A DNA stretch of 64,000 nt from Confluentibacter lentus (lineage in GTDB: Bacteria; Bacteroidota; Bacteroidia; Flavobacteriales; Flavobacteriaceae), in NCBI RefSeq assembly GCF_002806995.1, contig NZ_NIHE01000006.1, positions 62,001 to 126,000 on the forward strand. The letters run 5' to 3'. This document shows, piece by piece, positions 32,119 to 41,731 of the stretch (within the stretch, counting starts at the first letter, position 1; each line of letters opens with the position of its first letter). A program made the position numbers and the translations under genes. The notes below the pieces were generated by a model that was not told the origin of the DNA, ran no database searches, and worked only from the letters and a program-made list of their open reading frames with translations.

Positions 32119-33393
32119 CTATTTCTCACTCACCAATATCTTATCAATTTTTTGTCCGTCTTTGTCCACCACCTCCAGCACATAGTTTTCTATGGTTATT
32201 TTGTCTCCAACTTTCGGGACTTCATTGGTTTCATGGATGATGAGTCCGGCAACGGTTGTGAATTTATTGTGCTGCTCATCGGTTAAATTAATGTCAAAAT
32301 ATTTTGCAAATTCTATGATGGAGTATTGGCCATCAACCAACCAACTTTGGTCCTCCCTTTTTATTATTTGATATTCTTCTTGGTTACTTTCTGTAGATTC
32401 CCCAATGAGCGCATCCATAACATCATCCATGGTTACAATGCCTTGCGTGGTGCCATATTCATCTACCACAATGCCATAATGCAATTTTTCCTTTTTGAAA
32501 ATCTCTAAAACTTTATAGGCTTTGGTGTTTTCATTAAAATAAATGGGTTGAATAACAAAATCATTAATTTTAAAATCTTTATCACTTACTGGCGAAAACA
32601 AATCCTTTAGCAAAACAATGCCAACGATTTCATCTAAATTAGTGCTTTTTGCAACAGGATAGGCGGAGTGTTTTTCCTTGTTTATTTTTTGTTTTACCTC
32701 TTGCAAAGTGTCATCCAATGTAAAAAAAACAATATCACTTCTATGGGTGATTAACGAATCTACATTTCTGTCGCCAAACTCAAAAACACGATTCACAATA
32801 GTGTGTTCAATATCTTGGATTTCACCACCTTCGGCACTTTCCTTGATTATGGATTTTATTTCTTCTTCTGAAATGGCATTATCTGTTTGGTTTTTTATTC
32901 CAAGCACTTTTAGTAAAAGATTATTGCTAAATGTTAGCAGTCAAACGAACGGCGACGTCATAATAGATAAAACCTTCATGGGTTTTGCCAACATGGAAAT
33001 GATAGATTCGGGGAAGGTCATGCCGATGCGTTTCGGCAAAAGTTCGCCCAAGACAATGGAAAGATAGGTGATGAAAATAACAATGATTCCGGTGGCAATT
33101 TCAAAAGAATAGGGTTTTAAAAGGGCATAATTATTGAGAAAACCAATGACATCCTTTGTTAAATTCTCACCACTATACACCCCAAGCAAAATGCCTATAA
33201 ATGTGATGCCGATTTGAACGGTGGAAAGAAATTTAGTAGGATTTTCAGATAATTCCAAAGCTGTTTTGGCGCCCGTATTTCCCTTCTTTTTGGCGGATTC
33301 CAATTTGAATTTTCTAGAGGCAACCAAAGACATTTCAGACATGGCAAAAACGCCATTTACTAAAACAAGTAACAATATGATTATAATTTCCAT
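32119..33393 (-). pseudogene. CNNM/CorC (HlyC-type) transporter interrupted by an in-frame TGA
   Basis: DUF21 domain with four membrane helices (from ATG 33393), then two CBS domains and the CorC_HlyC domain. A TGA at 32941-32943 follows MTSPFV. The reading frame continues without shift as LLTFSNNLLLKVLGIKNQTD, which is the normal connector. A single base change (TGG to TGA, Trp) restores a 424-residue product of usual size. The downstream part can start at a GTG (32907). Either a nonsense mutation, a sequence error, or two split polypeptides. The family exports or regulates Mg2+/Co2+. Confidence 0.85.
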
Positions 33394-33544
33394 TTAACTT
33401 TTGCTATTTTAATTGCCACTGAAAAATTCCGCTTGTTATGAGGAACTTCGTTTTATGACAACCTCAAAATTAGATAAATAATTTCAATACGTATTAATTT
33501 AATTGGGTTCTTAGTATAGTTTTCAATACCCAAGTTTTCAACTA

Positions 33545-33573
33545 TTGAAAATTCATAAATTATCGTATTTTTG
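33545..33573 (+). promoter_or_regulatory. prfA promoter
   Basis: TTG (33545-33547), 18 bases, TATTTTTG (33566-33573). Fits TTG/TAnnTTTG and lies 21 bases before the prfA ATG. Confidence 0.65.
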
Positions 33574-33594
33574 CCCCACAATTTAAACAGGCAG

Positions 33595-34671
33595 ATGTTA
33601 GAGAAATTACAAATAATAAAACAGCGTTTTGATGAGGTGAGTGATTTGATCATTCAACCGGATATTATGACCGATCAAAAGCGTTATATAGCACTAAATA
33701 AAGAATATAAAGACTTAAAAGTTCTGATTGATAAGCGTGCCGAATATATAGAAGTCACTAATAATTTAGCCGAAGCTGAAGAGATGCTTTCTGATAAAAG
33801 CGACCCAGAAATGGCTGAAATGGCCAAGATTCAGTATGAGGAAGCCAAAGCGCGCATTCCCAAATTGGAAGACGAAATAAAATTCCTTTTAATACCTAAA
33901 GACCCAGAAGACACTAAAAATGCGGTGGTGGAATTACGTGCCGGAACGGGTGGGGATGAAGCTAGTATTTTTGCGGGCGATTTATTTAAAATGTATTCCA
34001 AATATTGCGAAAGCAAAGGTTGGAAAGTGGATACGGTAGATTTTAGTGAAGGTACGAATGGTGGTTTCAAGGAAATCCAGTTTGAGGTTACGGGAGAAGA
34101 TGTTTACGGAACGTTGAAGTTTGAAGCTGGTGTACACCGTGTACAACGTGTGCCACAAACCGAAACTCAAGGGCGTGTACACACCAGTGCGGCCACAGTG
34201 ATGGTATTTCCAGAAGCCGAAGAATTTGATGTGGAAATTAACCCAAAAGATGTGCGTATTGATTTTTTCTGTTCGTCAGGTCCGGGAGGCCAGTCGGTGA
34301 ATACGACGTATTCAGCCGTGCGTTTAACCCACATTCCAACAGGATTGGTAGCACAATGTCAAGACCAAAAATCGCAACACAAAAACAAAGAAAAGGCGTT
34401 TAAAGTATTACGTTCCCGTTTGTATGATATAGAATTAGCCAAAAGGCAAGAAGCAGATTCTGCAAAGCGAGGCAGTATGGTGTCGTCTGGCGATAGAAGT
34501 GCTAAAATTAGAACTTATAATTATCCGCAAGGACGTGTTACCGACCATAGAATTGGATTAACATTATACGATTTAGGCAATATTGTAAATGGGGATATTC
34601 AACGTATTATCGACGAATTGCAGCTAGCTGAAAATACAGAGAAGTTGAAGGCTAATAGTGATGTGATGTAA
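33595..34671 (+). CDS. prfA: Peptide chain release factor 1
   Basis: 358 residues from the ATG at 33595 ([19 protein letters not shown]). Terminates translation at UAA/UAG in the ribosome. GGQ motif in [17 protein letters not shown]; the [15 protein letters not shown] stretch and [19 protein letters not shown] are standard. An earlier in-frame TTG at 33571 lies inside the promoter and is not used. Downstream a repeat-type inverted sequence separates it from pyrF. Confidence 0.96.
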   Translation: MLEKLQIIKQRFDEVSDLIIQPDIMTDQKRYIALNKEYKDLKVLIDKRAEYIEVTNNLAEAEEMLSDKSDPEMAEMAKIQYEEAKARIPKLEDEIKFLLIPKDPEDTKNAVVELRAGTGGDEASIFAGDLFKMYSKYCESKGWKVDTVDFSEGTNGGFKEIQFEVTGEDVYGTLKFEAGVHRVQRVPQTETQGRVHTSAATVMVFPEAEEFDVEINPKDVRIDFFCSSGPGGQSVNTTYSAVRLTHIPTGLVAQCQDQKSQHKNKEKAFKVLRSRLYDIELAKRQEADSAKRGSMVSSGDRSAKIRTYNYPQGRVTDHRIGLTLYDLGNIVNGDIQRIIDELQLAENTEKLKANSDVM

Positions 34672-34672
34672 C

Positions 34673-34753
34673 TGTCATTCCTGCGCAGGCAGGAATCCAC
34701 AACTTTATGATTTCGTTTTAATTAAAAAGATTCCTGCCTACGCAGGAATGACA
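34673..34753. repeat. Inverted repeat (dispersed-type) between prfA and pyrF
   Basis: Two 25-base arms, 34673-34697 and 34729-34753, are inverted complements at 24 of 25 positions, with a 31-base loop. Each arm is also self-complementary (ATTCCTGC/GCAGGAAT). It resembles dispersed repeat hairpins seen in some flavobacterial genomes; only one copy is in the window. It may act as a terminator or mRNA stabiliser. Confidence 0.7.
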
Positions 34754-34765
34754 AAAATAGATTAA

Positions 34766-35581
34766 GTGACAACAAACCAACTCATATCAGAAATTCAAAA
34801 AAAGAAATCCTTTCTCTGCATCGGTCTGGATGTTGATTTAGATAAAATCCCGACGCATTTATTAAATGAGGAAGATCCTATTTTCGCATTCAATAAAGCT
34901 ATTATTGATGCCACGCATGAGTTGTGTGTTGCTTATAAACCCAATACGGCATTTTATGAAGCTTATGGTTTAAAAGGTTGGAAATCGTTAGAAAAAACAA
35001 TTCAGTATTTAAACGAATTTTATCCTGAAATTTTCACGATTGCAGATGCCAAACGTGGTGACATCGGCAATACCAGTAGCATGTACGCCAAAGCCTTTTT
35101 TGAGGGTTTGGGTTTTGATAGCGTTACTGTAGCTCCTTATATGGGCAAAGATTCCGTTGAGCCTTTTTTAGCATTTGAAGATAAACATACTATTTTGTTA
35201 GCCTTAACATCTAATGAAGGCGCCTTCGATTTCCAAACAAAAACGGTTGATGGAAAAGAATTGTATAAACAGGTTTTAGAAACGTCAAAAACCTGGGAAA
35301 ACTCCCATAATTTGATGTATGTAGTAGGTGCTACAAAAGCAGAATATTTGACGGATATTAGAAAAATAATCCCTAATAGCTTTTTATTGGTTCCAGGCGT
35401 TGGTGCCCAAGGTGGCAATCTTCAAGAGGTTTGTAAATACGGAATGAATGAAACGGTGGGGTTGTTGATTAATTCTTCTAGGGGGATTATTTATGCGTCT
35501 AATAAAGAAGATTTTGCAGAAATAGCGGCACAAAAAGCCTTAGAGCTTCAACAAGAGATGGAAGCTATATTAAATAAATAG
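34766..35581 (+). CDS. pyrF: Orotidine 5'-phosphate decarboxylase (type 2)
   Basis: 271 residues from a GTG at 34766 ([16 protein letters not shown]). Last step of UMP synthesis. Motifs: [32 protein letters not shown] (catalytic Asp-Lys-Asp tetrad), [12 protein letters not shown] and PGVGAQGG. The type 2 layout (longer, archaeal/mycobacterial-like) is usual in Bacteroidota. The GTG start is chosen because it directly precedes the family N-terminus; no ATG precedes it. Confidence 0.93.
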   Translation: MTTNQLISEIQKKKSFLCIGLDVDLDKIPTHLLNEEDPIFAFNKAIIDATHELCVAYKPNTAFYEAYGLKGWKSLEKTIQYLNEFYPEIFTIADAKRGDIGNTSSMYAKAFFEGLGFDSVTVAPYMGKDSVEPFLAFEDKHTILLALTSNEGAFDFQTKTVDGKELYKQVLETSKTWENSHNLMYVVGATKAEYLTDIRKIIPNSFLLVPGVGAQGGNLQEVCKYGMNETVGLLINSSRGIIYASNKEDFAEIAAQKALELQQEMEAILNK

Positions 35582-35605
35582 TTTAAAACAATTTGTGTTA
35601 GTCAT

Positions 35606-35752
35606 TTAAAAGTTGGCACTTAAGCTTTCAGGATAGTCAATTTTGCTGGTATCTTCAACAAAATTCACTACCATTTTTTCAAGTTCTTTCAGACTAATCA
35701 ATTTACTTACGTTTGGCTTAATTTTACCAACTCTACAAAAATGGGGACTCAT
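35606..35752 (-). CDS. Short hypothetical protein
   Basis: 48 residues from the ATG at 35752 (MSPHFCRVGKIKPNVSKLI), followed by a helix ISLKELEKMVVNFVED and a tail SKIDYPESLSANF. No family recognised. The frame is 67 residues if an upstream start is used. It converges on pyrF across 24 bases and is followed by another small gene upstream. Real, but uncertain. Confidence 0.45.
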   Translation of the reverse strand: MSPHFCRVGKIKPNVSKLISLKELEKMVVNFVEDTSKIDYPESLSANF

Positions 35753-35830
35753 AACTTTGTTCTTTATAATACAAAGTACGAGCCTTGTTGTGTTTTGGAT
35801 GTAAGTCAAAGGTTAAATAAATGTAAAAAA

Positions 35831-36028
35831 TTAAAGTTTGTGTAAAGTCTTTTCTCTGGAAAGATATTTGAGTTCATTCAATTTGTTAAGAAGTTTTACA
35901 GCTTTGAATTCAGAAATATCACTTAAAGCCGCATCTATTTGCCTTAAATTGTAAGCTTCCTCAACAAGTTCCTTGTATTGCTTGCTAAGTTTGGTTTGAT
36001 GTTTCTTTATGAGATTAATTCGATTCAT
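35831..36028 (-). CDS. Short helical protein (Lacal_2735-like pattern)
   Basis: 65 residues, one long helical pattern: LSKQYKELVEEAYNLRQIDAALSD and an end LLNKLNELKYLSREKTLHKL. The spacing YKELVEEA...SD...A resembles the Lacal_2735/DUF6435-type small flavobacterial proteins (YKKLLEEAHKLS...SD) but lacks their N-terminal MFGLFKK. Function unknown. Confidence 0.55.
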   Translation of the reverse strand: MNRINLIKKHQTKLSKQYKELVEEAYNLRQIDAALSDISEFKAVKLLNKLNELKYLSREKTLHKL

Positions 36029-36108
36029 TTAATTGCTGAATAACAGATAATTAAATATACATTATTTTTTTGAATTTAAAAAAAATAATGATTTTTTGTC
36101 TTAATAAT

Positions 36109-36810
36109 TTAATCTTGTAAAGCAAAAACCCTTTTTAATAAATCGGTTGTTCTGGAAGAAAAATTGGTTCGAATCTCTTTTTCTTCAATAGCAATCATGG
36201 TGTAAACCCCTTTTAAAGCTTCTTTGGTAACATAATCTGTTAAATCTGGATTCACATCTGCCGTTAGAGGCAACGCATTGTATCTGGTAATTAAATTGCT
36301 CCAAATTTTATCGGCACCCACTTTACTAAAAGAGTTTTTAATTACCGGGTTGAATTTCGAATATAAAGTCGTTTCGGTTTTACTTGTTAAATATTGTGTG
36401 GCAGCATTATCACTTCCCAATAAAATATTTTTAGCATCGGCAAACGTGATGCCTTTTACGGCATCTACAAAAATAGGTGTTGCTTCTTTAACGGCATCTT
36501 CGGCAGCCCTGTTAAGCACCTTCAGACCATCATCTGCCAAATTGCTTAAACCTACATCCCTTAATGCTTTATCAACTTTTTTTAATTCATCAGGCAATAA
36601 AATTTTAACCAATTCATTTTTAAAAAAACCATCCGTTTGGGTCAGTTTGCTGACTTGTTTATCAATTCCAAAATCCAATGCTTGTCGTAAGCCAGATGCA
36701 ATTTCTTCATTGTCAATAGTGCCTTGTGGAAGTTGGTTAATGACTTGTTGTAACTCGGCGCAGGATGAAAGTATAAACAATGTAAAAAGGGCGATACAGG
36801 ATTTTTTCAT
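36109..36810 (-). CDS. DUF4197 lipoprotein
   Basis: 233 residues from the ATG at 36810 (MKKSCIALFTLFILSSCAELQ); lipobox LSSC. It matches DUF4197: SGLRQALDFGIDKQVSKL, DGLKVLNRAAEDAVKEATPIF, and the conserved stretch ITFADAKNILLGSDNAATQY. Helical, periplasmic, lipid-anchored; function unknown. An upstream ATG at 36834 would lengthen the N-terminus ahead of the signal and is less likely. Confidence 0.88.
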   Translation of the reverse strand: MKKSCIALFTLFILSSCAELQQVINQLPQGTIDNEEIASGLRQALDFGIDKQVSKLTQTDGFFKNELVKILLPDELKKVDKALRDVGLSNLADDGLKVLNRAAEDAVKEATPIFVDAVKGITFADAKNILLGSDNAATQYLTSKTETTLYSKFNPVIKNSFSKVGADKIWSNLITRYNALPLTADVNPDLTDYVTKEALKGVYTMIAIEEKEIRTNFSSRTTDLLKRVFALQD

Positions 36811-36971
36811 AGTACTAGGTTTTAATAGTTTCAAAAATTTGAAATTATCTGTTCAGGTATAAAAATAGATTAAATCTATCTAAATATTAAAACAATTGAT
36901 TTATTTTATTTCGAATTCAAAGCTCTTTTTGGTAAATTTATAGGGATTGATTAACTCTAAAACATATACCA

Positions 36972-38447
36972 ATGACTAAAAAGACCTTAACAACCGCAGC
37001 AGGTGCGCCTGTGACCCATTATGAAGATTCCCAAAGTGTCGGACCCAGAGGCCCACTTTTGTTACAAGATTATTTTCTGCATGAGAAATTAGCGCATTTT
37101 AATAGAGAGCGCATTCCTGAACGTATTGTTCATGCTAAAGGTTCTGGTGCTTATGGTACTTTTACCGTAACCCACGATATTTCTAAGTACACACGGGCTA
37201 AAGTTTTTTCTGAAATTGGCAAAAAAACCAAGGTCTTTGTACGTTTTTCGACCGTAGGTGGCGAAAAAGGATCGGCCGATACTGAACGTGACCCTAGAGG
37301 TTTTGCAGTTAAATTCTATACAGAGGATGGTAATTGGGATTTAACGGGTAACAATACGCCTGTATTCTTTATAAAAGACCCTAAGAAATTCCCCGATTTT
37401 ATCCATACCCAAAAACGCGATCCTTACACCAATTGCAAATCCCCAACCATGATGTGGGACTATTGGTCGTTAAATCCAGAAAGTTTGCATCAGGTTCTTA
37501 TTTTAATGTCTGATAGAGGAACGCCAGTCGGCTATCGTTTTATGAATGGTTATGGAAGCCACACATTTTCTATGGTAAATGCTGAAAATGAGCGTGTTTA
37601 TGTTAAGTTTCATTTTAAAACGGCACAAGGCATTAAGAATTTTACAGATGCTGAGGCAGCCGACATGAAATCTAAAGACCCAGATTTTTCACAACGTGAC
37701 TTGGTTGATGCCATCGATAACGGTCATTTTCCTAAATGGAATTTGAAAATTCAGGTGATGACCATGGAACAAGCGAAAACGTTTCGATGGAATCCATTTG
37801 ACTTAACCAAAGTTTGGCCACATGGAGATTATCCATTGATTGATGTGGGTACCATGGAGCTAAACGAAAATCCAGACAACTATTTTGCACATGTAGAGCA
37901 GTCCGCTTTTGCTCCTGCTAACGTGGTTGATGGCGTTGGTTTTTCTCCAGATAAAATGCTCCAGGGCAGAATTTTATCCTATCCAGATGCCCATAGATAC
38001 AGAATAGGGGTTAATTACGATTCGCTTCCTGTTAATAAATGCCCTTTTGCGGTCAATAATTACCATAGAGATGGTGCCATGCGCTTTGATGATAATGGTG
38101 GAAAGTCTCCCAATTATAGACCAAATAGTTTTGATGATATTATTGAAGACCAAAATTATAAAGGAACACCGTATGAACTTGAAAGCAATGTTGTGGCGTA
38201 TTTTGACAGGAATGAAAATGATAATGACCACTATACCCAGCCAGGAAATCTATTCCGTTTAATGACAGATGACCAAAAGAAGAACACCATTAGTAATATT
38301 GTTGGTGCTATGAGCGGTATTTCCGGGCCAAAAAGAGATGAGATTATAAACAGACAATTATGTCATTGGTTTAGAGCAGATCACACATTAGGTGCAGCTA
38401 TTGCAGAAGGTTTGGGTGTAGAAGTTGATATGGAACTTTTAAGGTAA
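36972..38447 (+). CDS. katA: Catalase (monofunctional, clade 3 type)
   Basis: 491 residues. Decomposes hydrogen peroxide. The heme-distal motif region [20 protein letters not shown] carries the active histidine, and [17 protein letters not shown] and [18 protein letters not shown] (proximal tyrosine) follow. The haem-proximal RYRIGVNY matches the family. Length is normal for small-subunit catalase. Start ATG at 36972. The next gene begins immediately at the stop codon (TAA/TTG), so translational coupling is likely. Confidence 0.95.
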   Translation: MTKKTLTTAAGAPVTHYEDSQSVGPRGPLLLQDYFLHEKLAHFNRERIPERIVHAKGSGAYGTFTVTHDISKYTRAKVFSEIGKKTKVFVRFSTVGGEKGSADTERDPRGFAVKFYTEDGNWDLTGNNTPVFFIKDPKKFPDFIHTQKRDPYTNCKSPTMMWDYWSLNPESLHQVLILMSDRGTPVGYRFMNGYGSHTFSMVNAENERVYVKFHFKTAQGIKNFTDAEAADMKSKDPDFSQRDLVDAIDNGHFPKWNLKIQVMTMEQAKTFRWNPFDLTKVWPHGDYPLIDVGTMELNENPDNYFAHVEQSAFAPANVVDGVGFSPDKMLQGRILSYPDAHRYRIGVNYDSLPVNKCPFAVNNYHRDGAMRFDDNGGKSPNYRPNSFDDIIEDQNYKGTPYELESNVVAYFDRNENDNDHYTQPGNLFRLMTDDQKKNTISNIVGAMSGISGPKRDEIINRQLCHWFRADHTLGAAIAEGLGVEVDMELLR

Positions 38448-39032
38448 TTGAAAGTGGAAGATTCCCAACTTAAAATTTTAAATATCTCTGGAAAAGGGTT
38501 CAAAAAGCAGCTTCTTATTTCTTCAAAGGAAGTGTCGACTTTACATGTCTTTTTGAAAGAGATTATTAATGATAGCGTAATGATAATAAACACCAATGTT
38601 GGGTTGGATGTTTATTATCATTCATCATTATGCTATAAAGATTTAATCGTGAATGCATTTTTGCTTTTAACGACTTGTAAAGGAAAATCTATGGACGATT
38701 TTCATATAAAATCCTTAAATTCTGAATCTGACATTGAAAACGAAACCAATCGGTTTTTTGAAAAACTCATTAAAAACCCTTTGTTGTTTAAAAGTTATAC
38801 CAAGAGTTTATTCAATCAATTGAAAATAAATTACAGCAACAATGTTGAGCTGATAGATGAATTGCTTGCTTTGTGGCAGAATAAAATTTTAGAAACAAAT
38901 CTCGATAGCAATATATTAAAGATCATGGTGCCCTATATAATAAATCTGCAAGGCACTTATTTTGAAACGCTCAATCAGCCCATATTAAAGTCACTTGCAA
39001 GGGAAACATTAAAAGAAGCAAGATTTAATTAA
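38448..39032 (+). CDS. Hypothetical protein coupled to catalase
   Basis: 194 residues if read from the TTG at 38448, directly after the katA stop; a GTG at 38454 is an alternative. Mixed helix-strand, with helical C-terminal half (about 95-190) and no signal peptide or membrane helix. No recognised family or motif. It ends overlapping the convergent purU by four bases. A role linked to catalase is inferred only from adjacency. Confidence 0.6.
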   Translation: MKVEDSQLKILNISGKGFKKQLLISSKEVSTLHVFLKEIINDSVMIINTNVGLDVYYHSSLCYKDLIVNAFLLLTTCKGKSMDDFHIKSLNSESDIENETNRFFEKLIKNPLLFKSYTKSLFNQLKINYSNNVELIDELLALWQNKILETNLDSNILKIMVPYIINLQGTYFETLNQPILKSLARETLKEARFN

Positions 39033-39880
39033 GAGAAGATAACGGTTTTGTTATTGTAAACCATCACTTTTCTATTGGTGTGCAATTTAACGGCGTTTGC
39101 AAGTACAATTTTCTCTAAATCGCGCCCTTTTGCAATTAAATCTTCAATGGAATGGGTGTGGGATACTCTCGTTACACCTTGATCGATAATAGGGCCTGCG
39201 TCCAATTCTTCGGTCACATAATGGCTGGTAGCTCCAATAATTTTAACACCCCTTTTGTAAGCAGAATGGTAGGGTTTGGCACCTACAAACGCTGGTAAAA
39301 ACGAATGGTGTATATTAATGATTTTGTTAGGGTACTTAGCTATTAATTTTCCAGAAACAATTTGCATATAGCGCGCTAAAACAATAAAGTCTATGTCATG
39401 ATTTTCAAGAAGTTCCAATTGTTTGTTTTCGGCTTCTGTTTTATTCTCTTTTGTGACTGGAATATGATAAAAAGGGATGTTGAAACTATCTGCAATGGAT
39501 TTTAAATCTTTGTGGTTGCTTATTATGAAAGGAATTTCCAAGAAAAGTTCACCAGAATTATAGCGTCCTAATAAATCATATAAACAATGGTCGTATTTTG
39601 AAACAAATAAGGCCATTTTTGGTTTGATATCTGAATAGATACGCCATTTCATATTGAATTTAGCTGCTAAATGAGTTTTAAAGGATTCTTTAAAAGCTTC
39701 AGTAGAAAAATTAGCAGTTTCAAATTCACTTTCAAGCCGCATAAAAAAGATATTTTGCTCTCTATCTACATGTTGATCTATATAAACAATATTGCCTTCT
39801 TTTTCAGAAATGAAATTTGTTATGGAAGCAATGATATTTCTTTGGTCCTTGCAATGGATTAAAATGGTAATCTTATTCAT
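39029..39880 (-). CDS. purU: Formyltetrahydrofolate deformylase
   Basis: 283 residues from the ATG at 39880 (MNKITILIHCKDQRNIIAS). Cleaves 10-formyl-THF to formate and THF. N-terminal ACT-like domain with CKDQRNIIASITNFI; C-terminal formyltransferase fold with the catalytic site IHHSFLPAFVGAKPYH, DAGPIIDQGVTRVSH. A longer open frame reaches to 39961 but lacks conserved sequence. Convergent with the catalase-linked gene (4-base overlap). Confidence 0.93.
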   Translation of the reverse strand: MNKITILIHCKDQRNIIASITNFISEKEGNIVYIDQHVDREQNIFFMRLESEFETANFSTEAFKESFKTHLAAKFNMKWRIYSDIKPKMALFVSKYDHCLYDLLGRYNSGELFLEIPFIISNHKDLKSIADSFNIPFYHIPVTKENKTEAENKQLELLENHDIDFIVLARYMQIVSGKLIAKYPNKIINIHHSFLPAFVGAKPYHSAYKRGVKIIGATSHYVTEELDAGPIIDQGVTRVSHTHSIEDLIAKGRDLEKIVLANAVKLHTNRKVMVYNNKTVIFS

Positions 39881-40119
39881 GTGATTTAAAATAATTTCGG
39901 CGGATAAAATTACCCAAAAATATTTAACAATAACAATAGAATGCGATTTTACATTTTTCATTAAAGCCCAATCGATATTTCGTCGCTTATTTTTGCAAAT
40001 ATTTGTACGTCAAAGAACGAATCGAACGCTTGAACTAATTTAGTTTCAGAAAATAGTTGGACTCAATATCTCGGATTAATTTTACGGTATTAAACCCAAA
40101 TAATTTAACCTTCTCACCT

Positions 40120-40260
40120 ATGGAAACTACTTTAAACTACCATTTTAAGAGACAATCAGAAAATCATTTAGATTGGCTGATAAATATTATCAAATCTGAA
40201 AAATATTATCAAGTTGAAGGTAATATCATTAATTTTAATAATAGTGCTTATATAGATTAA
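40120..40260 (+). CDS. Small hypothetical protein with its own terminator
   Basis: 46 residues from the ATG at 40120 (METTLNYHFKRQSENHLDWLINIIKSEKYYQVEGN, shown in part here as METTLNYHFKRQSENHLDWL). A strong terminator follows 25 bases later, which supports a real transcript. No family recognised. An upstream ATG at 40057 gives 67 residues but adds low-quality sequence. Confidence 0.45.
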   Translation: METTLNYHFKRQSENHLDWLINIIKSEKYYQVEGNIINFNNSAYID

Positions 40261-40284
40261 ACCAATCCATTTTAATACAACCTC

Positions 40285-40323
40285 AATCCTTATGGACATT
40301 TAAATTCCATAAGGATTTTTTTT
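40285..40323 (+). terminator. Terminator after the small gene
   Basis: AATCCTTATGGA (40285-40296) pairs with TCCATAAGGATT (40306-40317), loop of nine bases, followed by TTTTTT. Perfect 12-base stem. Confidence 0.88.
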
Positions 40324-40393
40324 AATTAAGTTTTGAGGCTTTGATAATATGGTAATTGATTCATTAATTATATTTGAAAATTAATTGATTCTT

Positions 40394-40972
40394 ATGCCAA
40401 CGACTAAATACAATCATTTTTTTAGTATTATTTTATTAAATTCCATCTATCCATTATCAAAATCACTCAATAAATTTTTATCAAATGCACTTGTTTTCTC
40501 TCAGTATAAAAAAGGGGATTATATAGTGAGAAGCGGTGATTTTTGTGATAGGGTTCATATCATAAGAAAAGGTTTGGTACGTGGTTATTTCAAGTATAAT
40601 GACAAAGACATTACTACTTGGGTAAGTGTAGATAATGAGCTGGTCACCTCAATATCTGGATATTTTAAAAAAGAACCTGCATTGGAGAACATTCAATGCC
40701 TCGAGGATACATTTACTGAAAGTTTAAGTTTTGATGATATGCATTATGCCTTACAGAACTTTAAGGAAATGAATCACTTAAATAGAATATTGATGGAGTA
40801 TTATTATCTTCATGCAGAATACCGTGCCTTTATGGCTAGAATACCTACTGCTAAAGATAGATATGAGTATTTCTTAAAAATCACAAATCCTGAAATTATT
40901 AAACGCCTGCCTAATAAATATTTGGCATCATTACTTAATATGCGACCAGAAACCCTATCGAGATTAAAATAG
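40394..40972 (+). CDS. Crp/Fnr family transcriptional regulator
   Basis: 192 residues from the ATG at 40394. Cyclic-nucleotide-binding-like domain (about 20-125: YKKGDYIVRSGDFCDRVHIIRKGLVRGYF) and a short HTH end (KDRYEYFLKITNPEIIKRLPNKYLASLLNMRPETLSRLK). The C-terminal wing is short, as in the Bacteroidota group of about 190-residue regulators. Targets not evident; the unassigned 246 bases downstream hold a palindrome and a terminator. An in-frame TTG at 40385 is not preferred. Confidence 0.85.
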   Translation: MPTTKYNHFFSIILLNSIYPLSKSLNKFLSNALVFSQYKKGDYIVRSGDFCDRVHIIRKGLVRGYFKYNDKDITTWVSVDNELVTSISGYFKKEPALENIQCLEDTFTESLSFDDMHYALQNFKEMNHLNRILMEYYYLHAEYRAFMARIPTAKDRYEYFLKITNPEIIKRLPNKYLASLLNMRPETLSRLK

Positions 40973-40998
40973 GAGAAGTATTTAAAAAATAAATAATA

Positions 40999-41014
40999 AT
41001 TGACATATGTCAAT
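40999..41014. promoter_or_regulatory. 16-base perfect palindrome
   Basis: ATTGACATATGTCAAT is exactly self-complementary, 27 bases after the Crp/Fnr gene. It may be an operator. The stretch from here to 41150 has no coding frame. Confidence 0.4.
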
Positions 41015-41150
41015 GCGGTATAAACTTTTTAAAAATTTAATGAATTTCATACAATACATTAGCATTACTTTTCATACTTGAAATGTATGGATGTAAATTG
41101 CTATATATCAATAAAGTTTATTGTTTTAGGTTAAGCAATATAACTAACCG

Positions 41151-41181
41151 AAAACACCCATCTGCTGATGGGTGTTTTTTT
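41151..41181 (+). terminator. Terminator with no obvious gene directly upstream
   Basis: ACACCCATC (41154-41162) pairs with GATGGGTGT (41167-41175) over TGCT, with A pairs extending the stem and a T run after it. It ends either the Crp/Fnr mRNA with a roughly 180-base tail, or an unrecognised short RNA. Confidence 0.85.
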
Positions 41182-41218
41182 TATGTTAATATATTTTGTG
41201 AAAAAGTATAGTTGTGTA

Positions 41219-41623
41219 TTATAAACTCAACATCCAGTTTCGTTGAAGCTTCTTGAATTTCCTTAATTCAGCACGTAAAATAGGTAGAAAATCTTTGCCA
41301 TTACTATTGGAACGTTCAAGTCTATACGAGTTTTTGTAAAGTAAATTGGTAAGTCGTCTTAACGAGGCAATATGCTTGTGCTTTCTGTCTGAATACCGTT
41401 CCAATTCAGCATTTACGATTTCTGGAGCCAAGGAAACGGATTGCTGAACAATATCACCTGAAAAATAGATGTTTATATCTTCAGAACCATCCTCTTTTAA
41501 ATTGGATAAATCGTGATTTAAATACACGGAAATATTTTGAGACAACGCAAAGATTTCCATCGCCTTTTTATAAATAGGCAATTCATACAAATGTGTAGGT
41601 GTATTAGACAACATGTGGCTCAA
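41219..41623 (-). CDS. Four-helix-bundle-like small protein
   Basis: 134 residues, almost all helical. LYELPIYKKAMEIFALSQNI, SLAPEIVNAELERYSDRKHKH and a C-terminal helix with FLPILRAELRKFKKLQRNW suggest a four-helix bundle similar to the 23S-rRNA-intervening-sequence-protein family, though the fit is weak. Function unknown. It is convergent with the Crp/Fnr side across a terminator. Confidence 0.6.
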   Translation of the reverse strand: MSHMLSNTPTHLYELPIYKKAMEIFALSQNISVYLNHDLSNLKEDGSEDINIYFSGDIVQQSVSLAPEIVNAELERYSDRKHKHIASLRRLTNLLYKNSYRLERSNSNGKDFLPILRAELRKFKKLQRNWMLSL

Positions 41624-41686
41624 GCAATTTTATTCAAAATTACTCACTAATATGCGTAATCTACTTTAGAATTTAAAGTAAAATTG

Positions 41687-41694
41687 TATATTTG
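41687..41694 (+). promoter_or_regulatory. -7 element of the Lrp gene
   Basis: TATATTTG matches TAnnTTTG 37 bases before the Lrp ATG. No clear -33. Confidence 0.45.
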
Positions 41695-41731
41695 GTTTAA
41701 TATTTAATTATTTATTGTTAAAATTCCTTAG

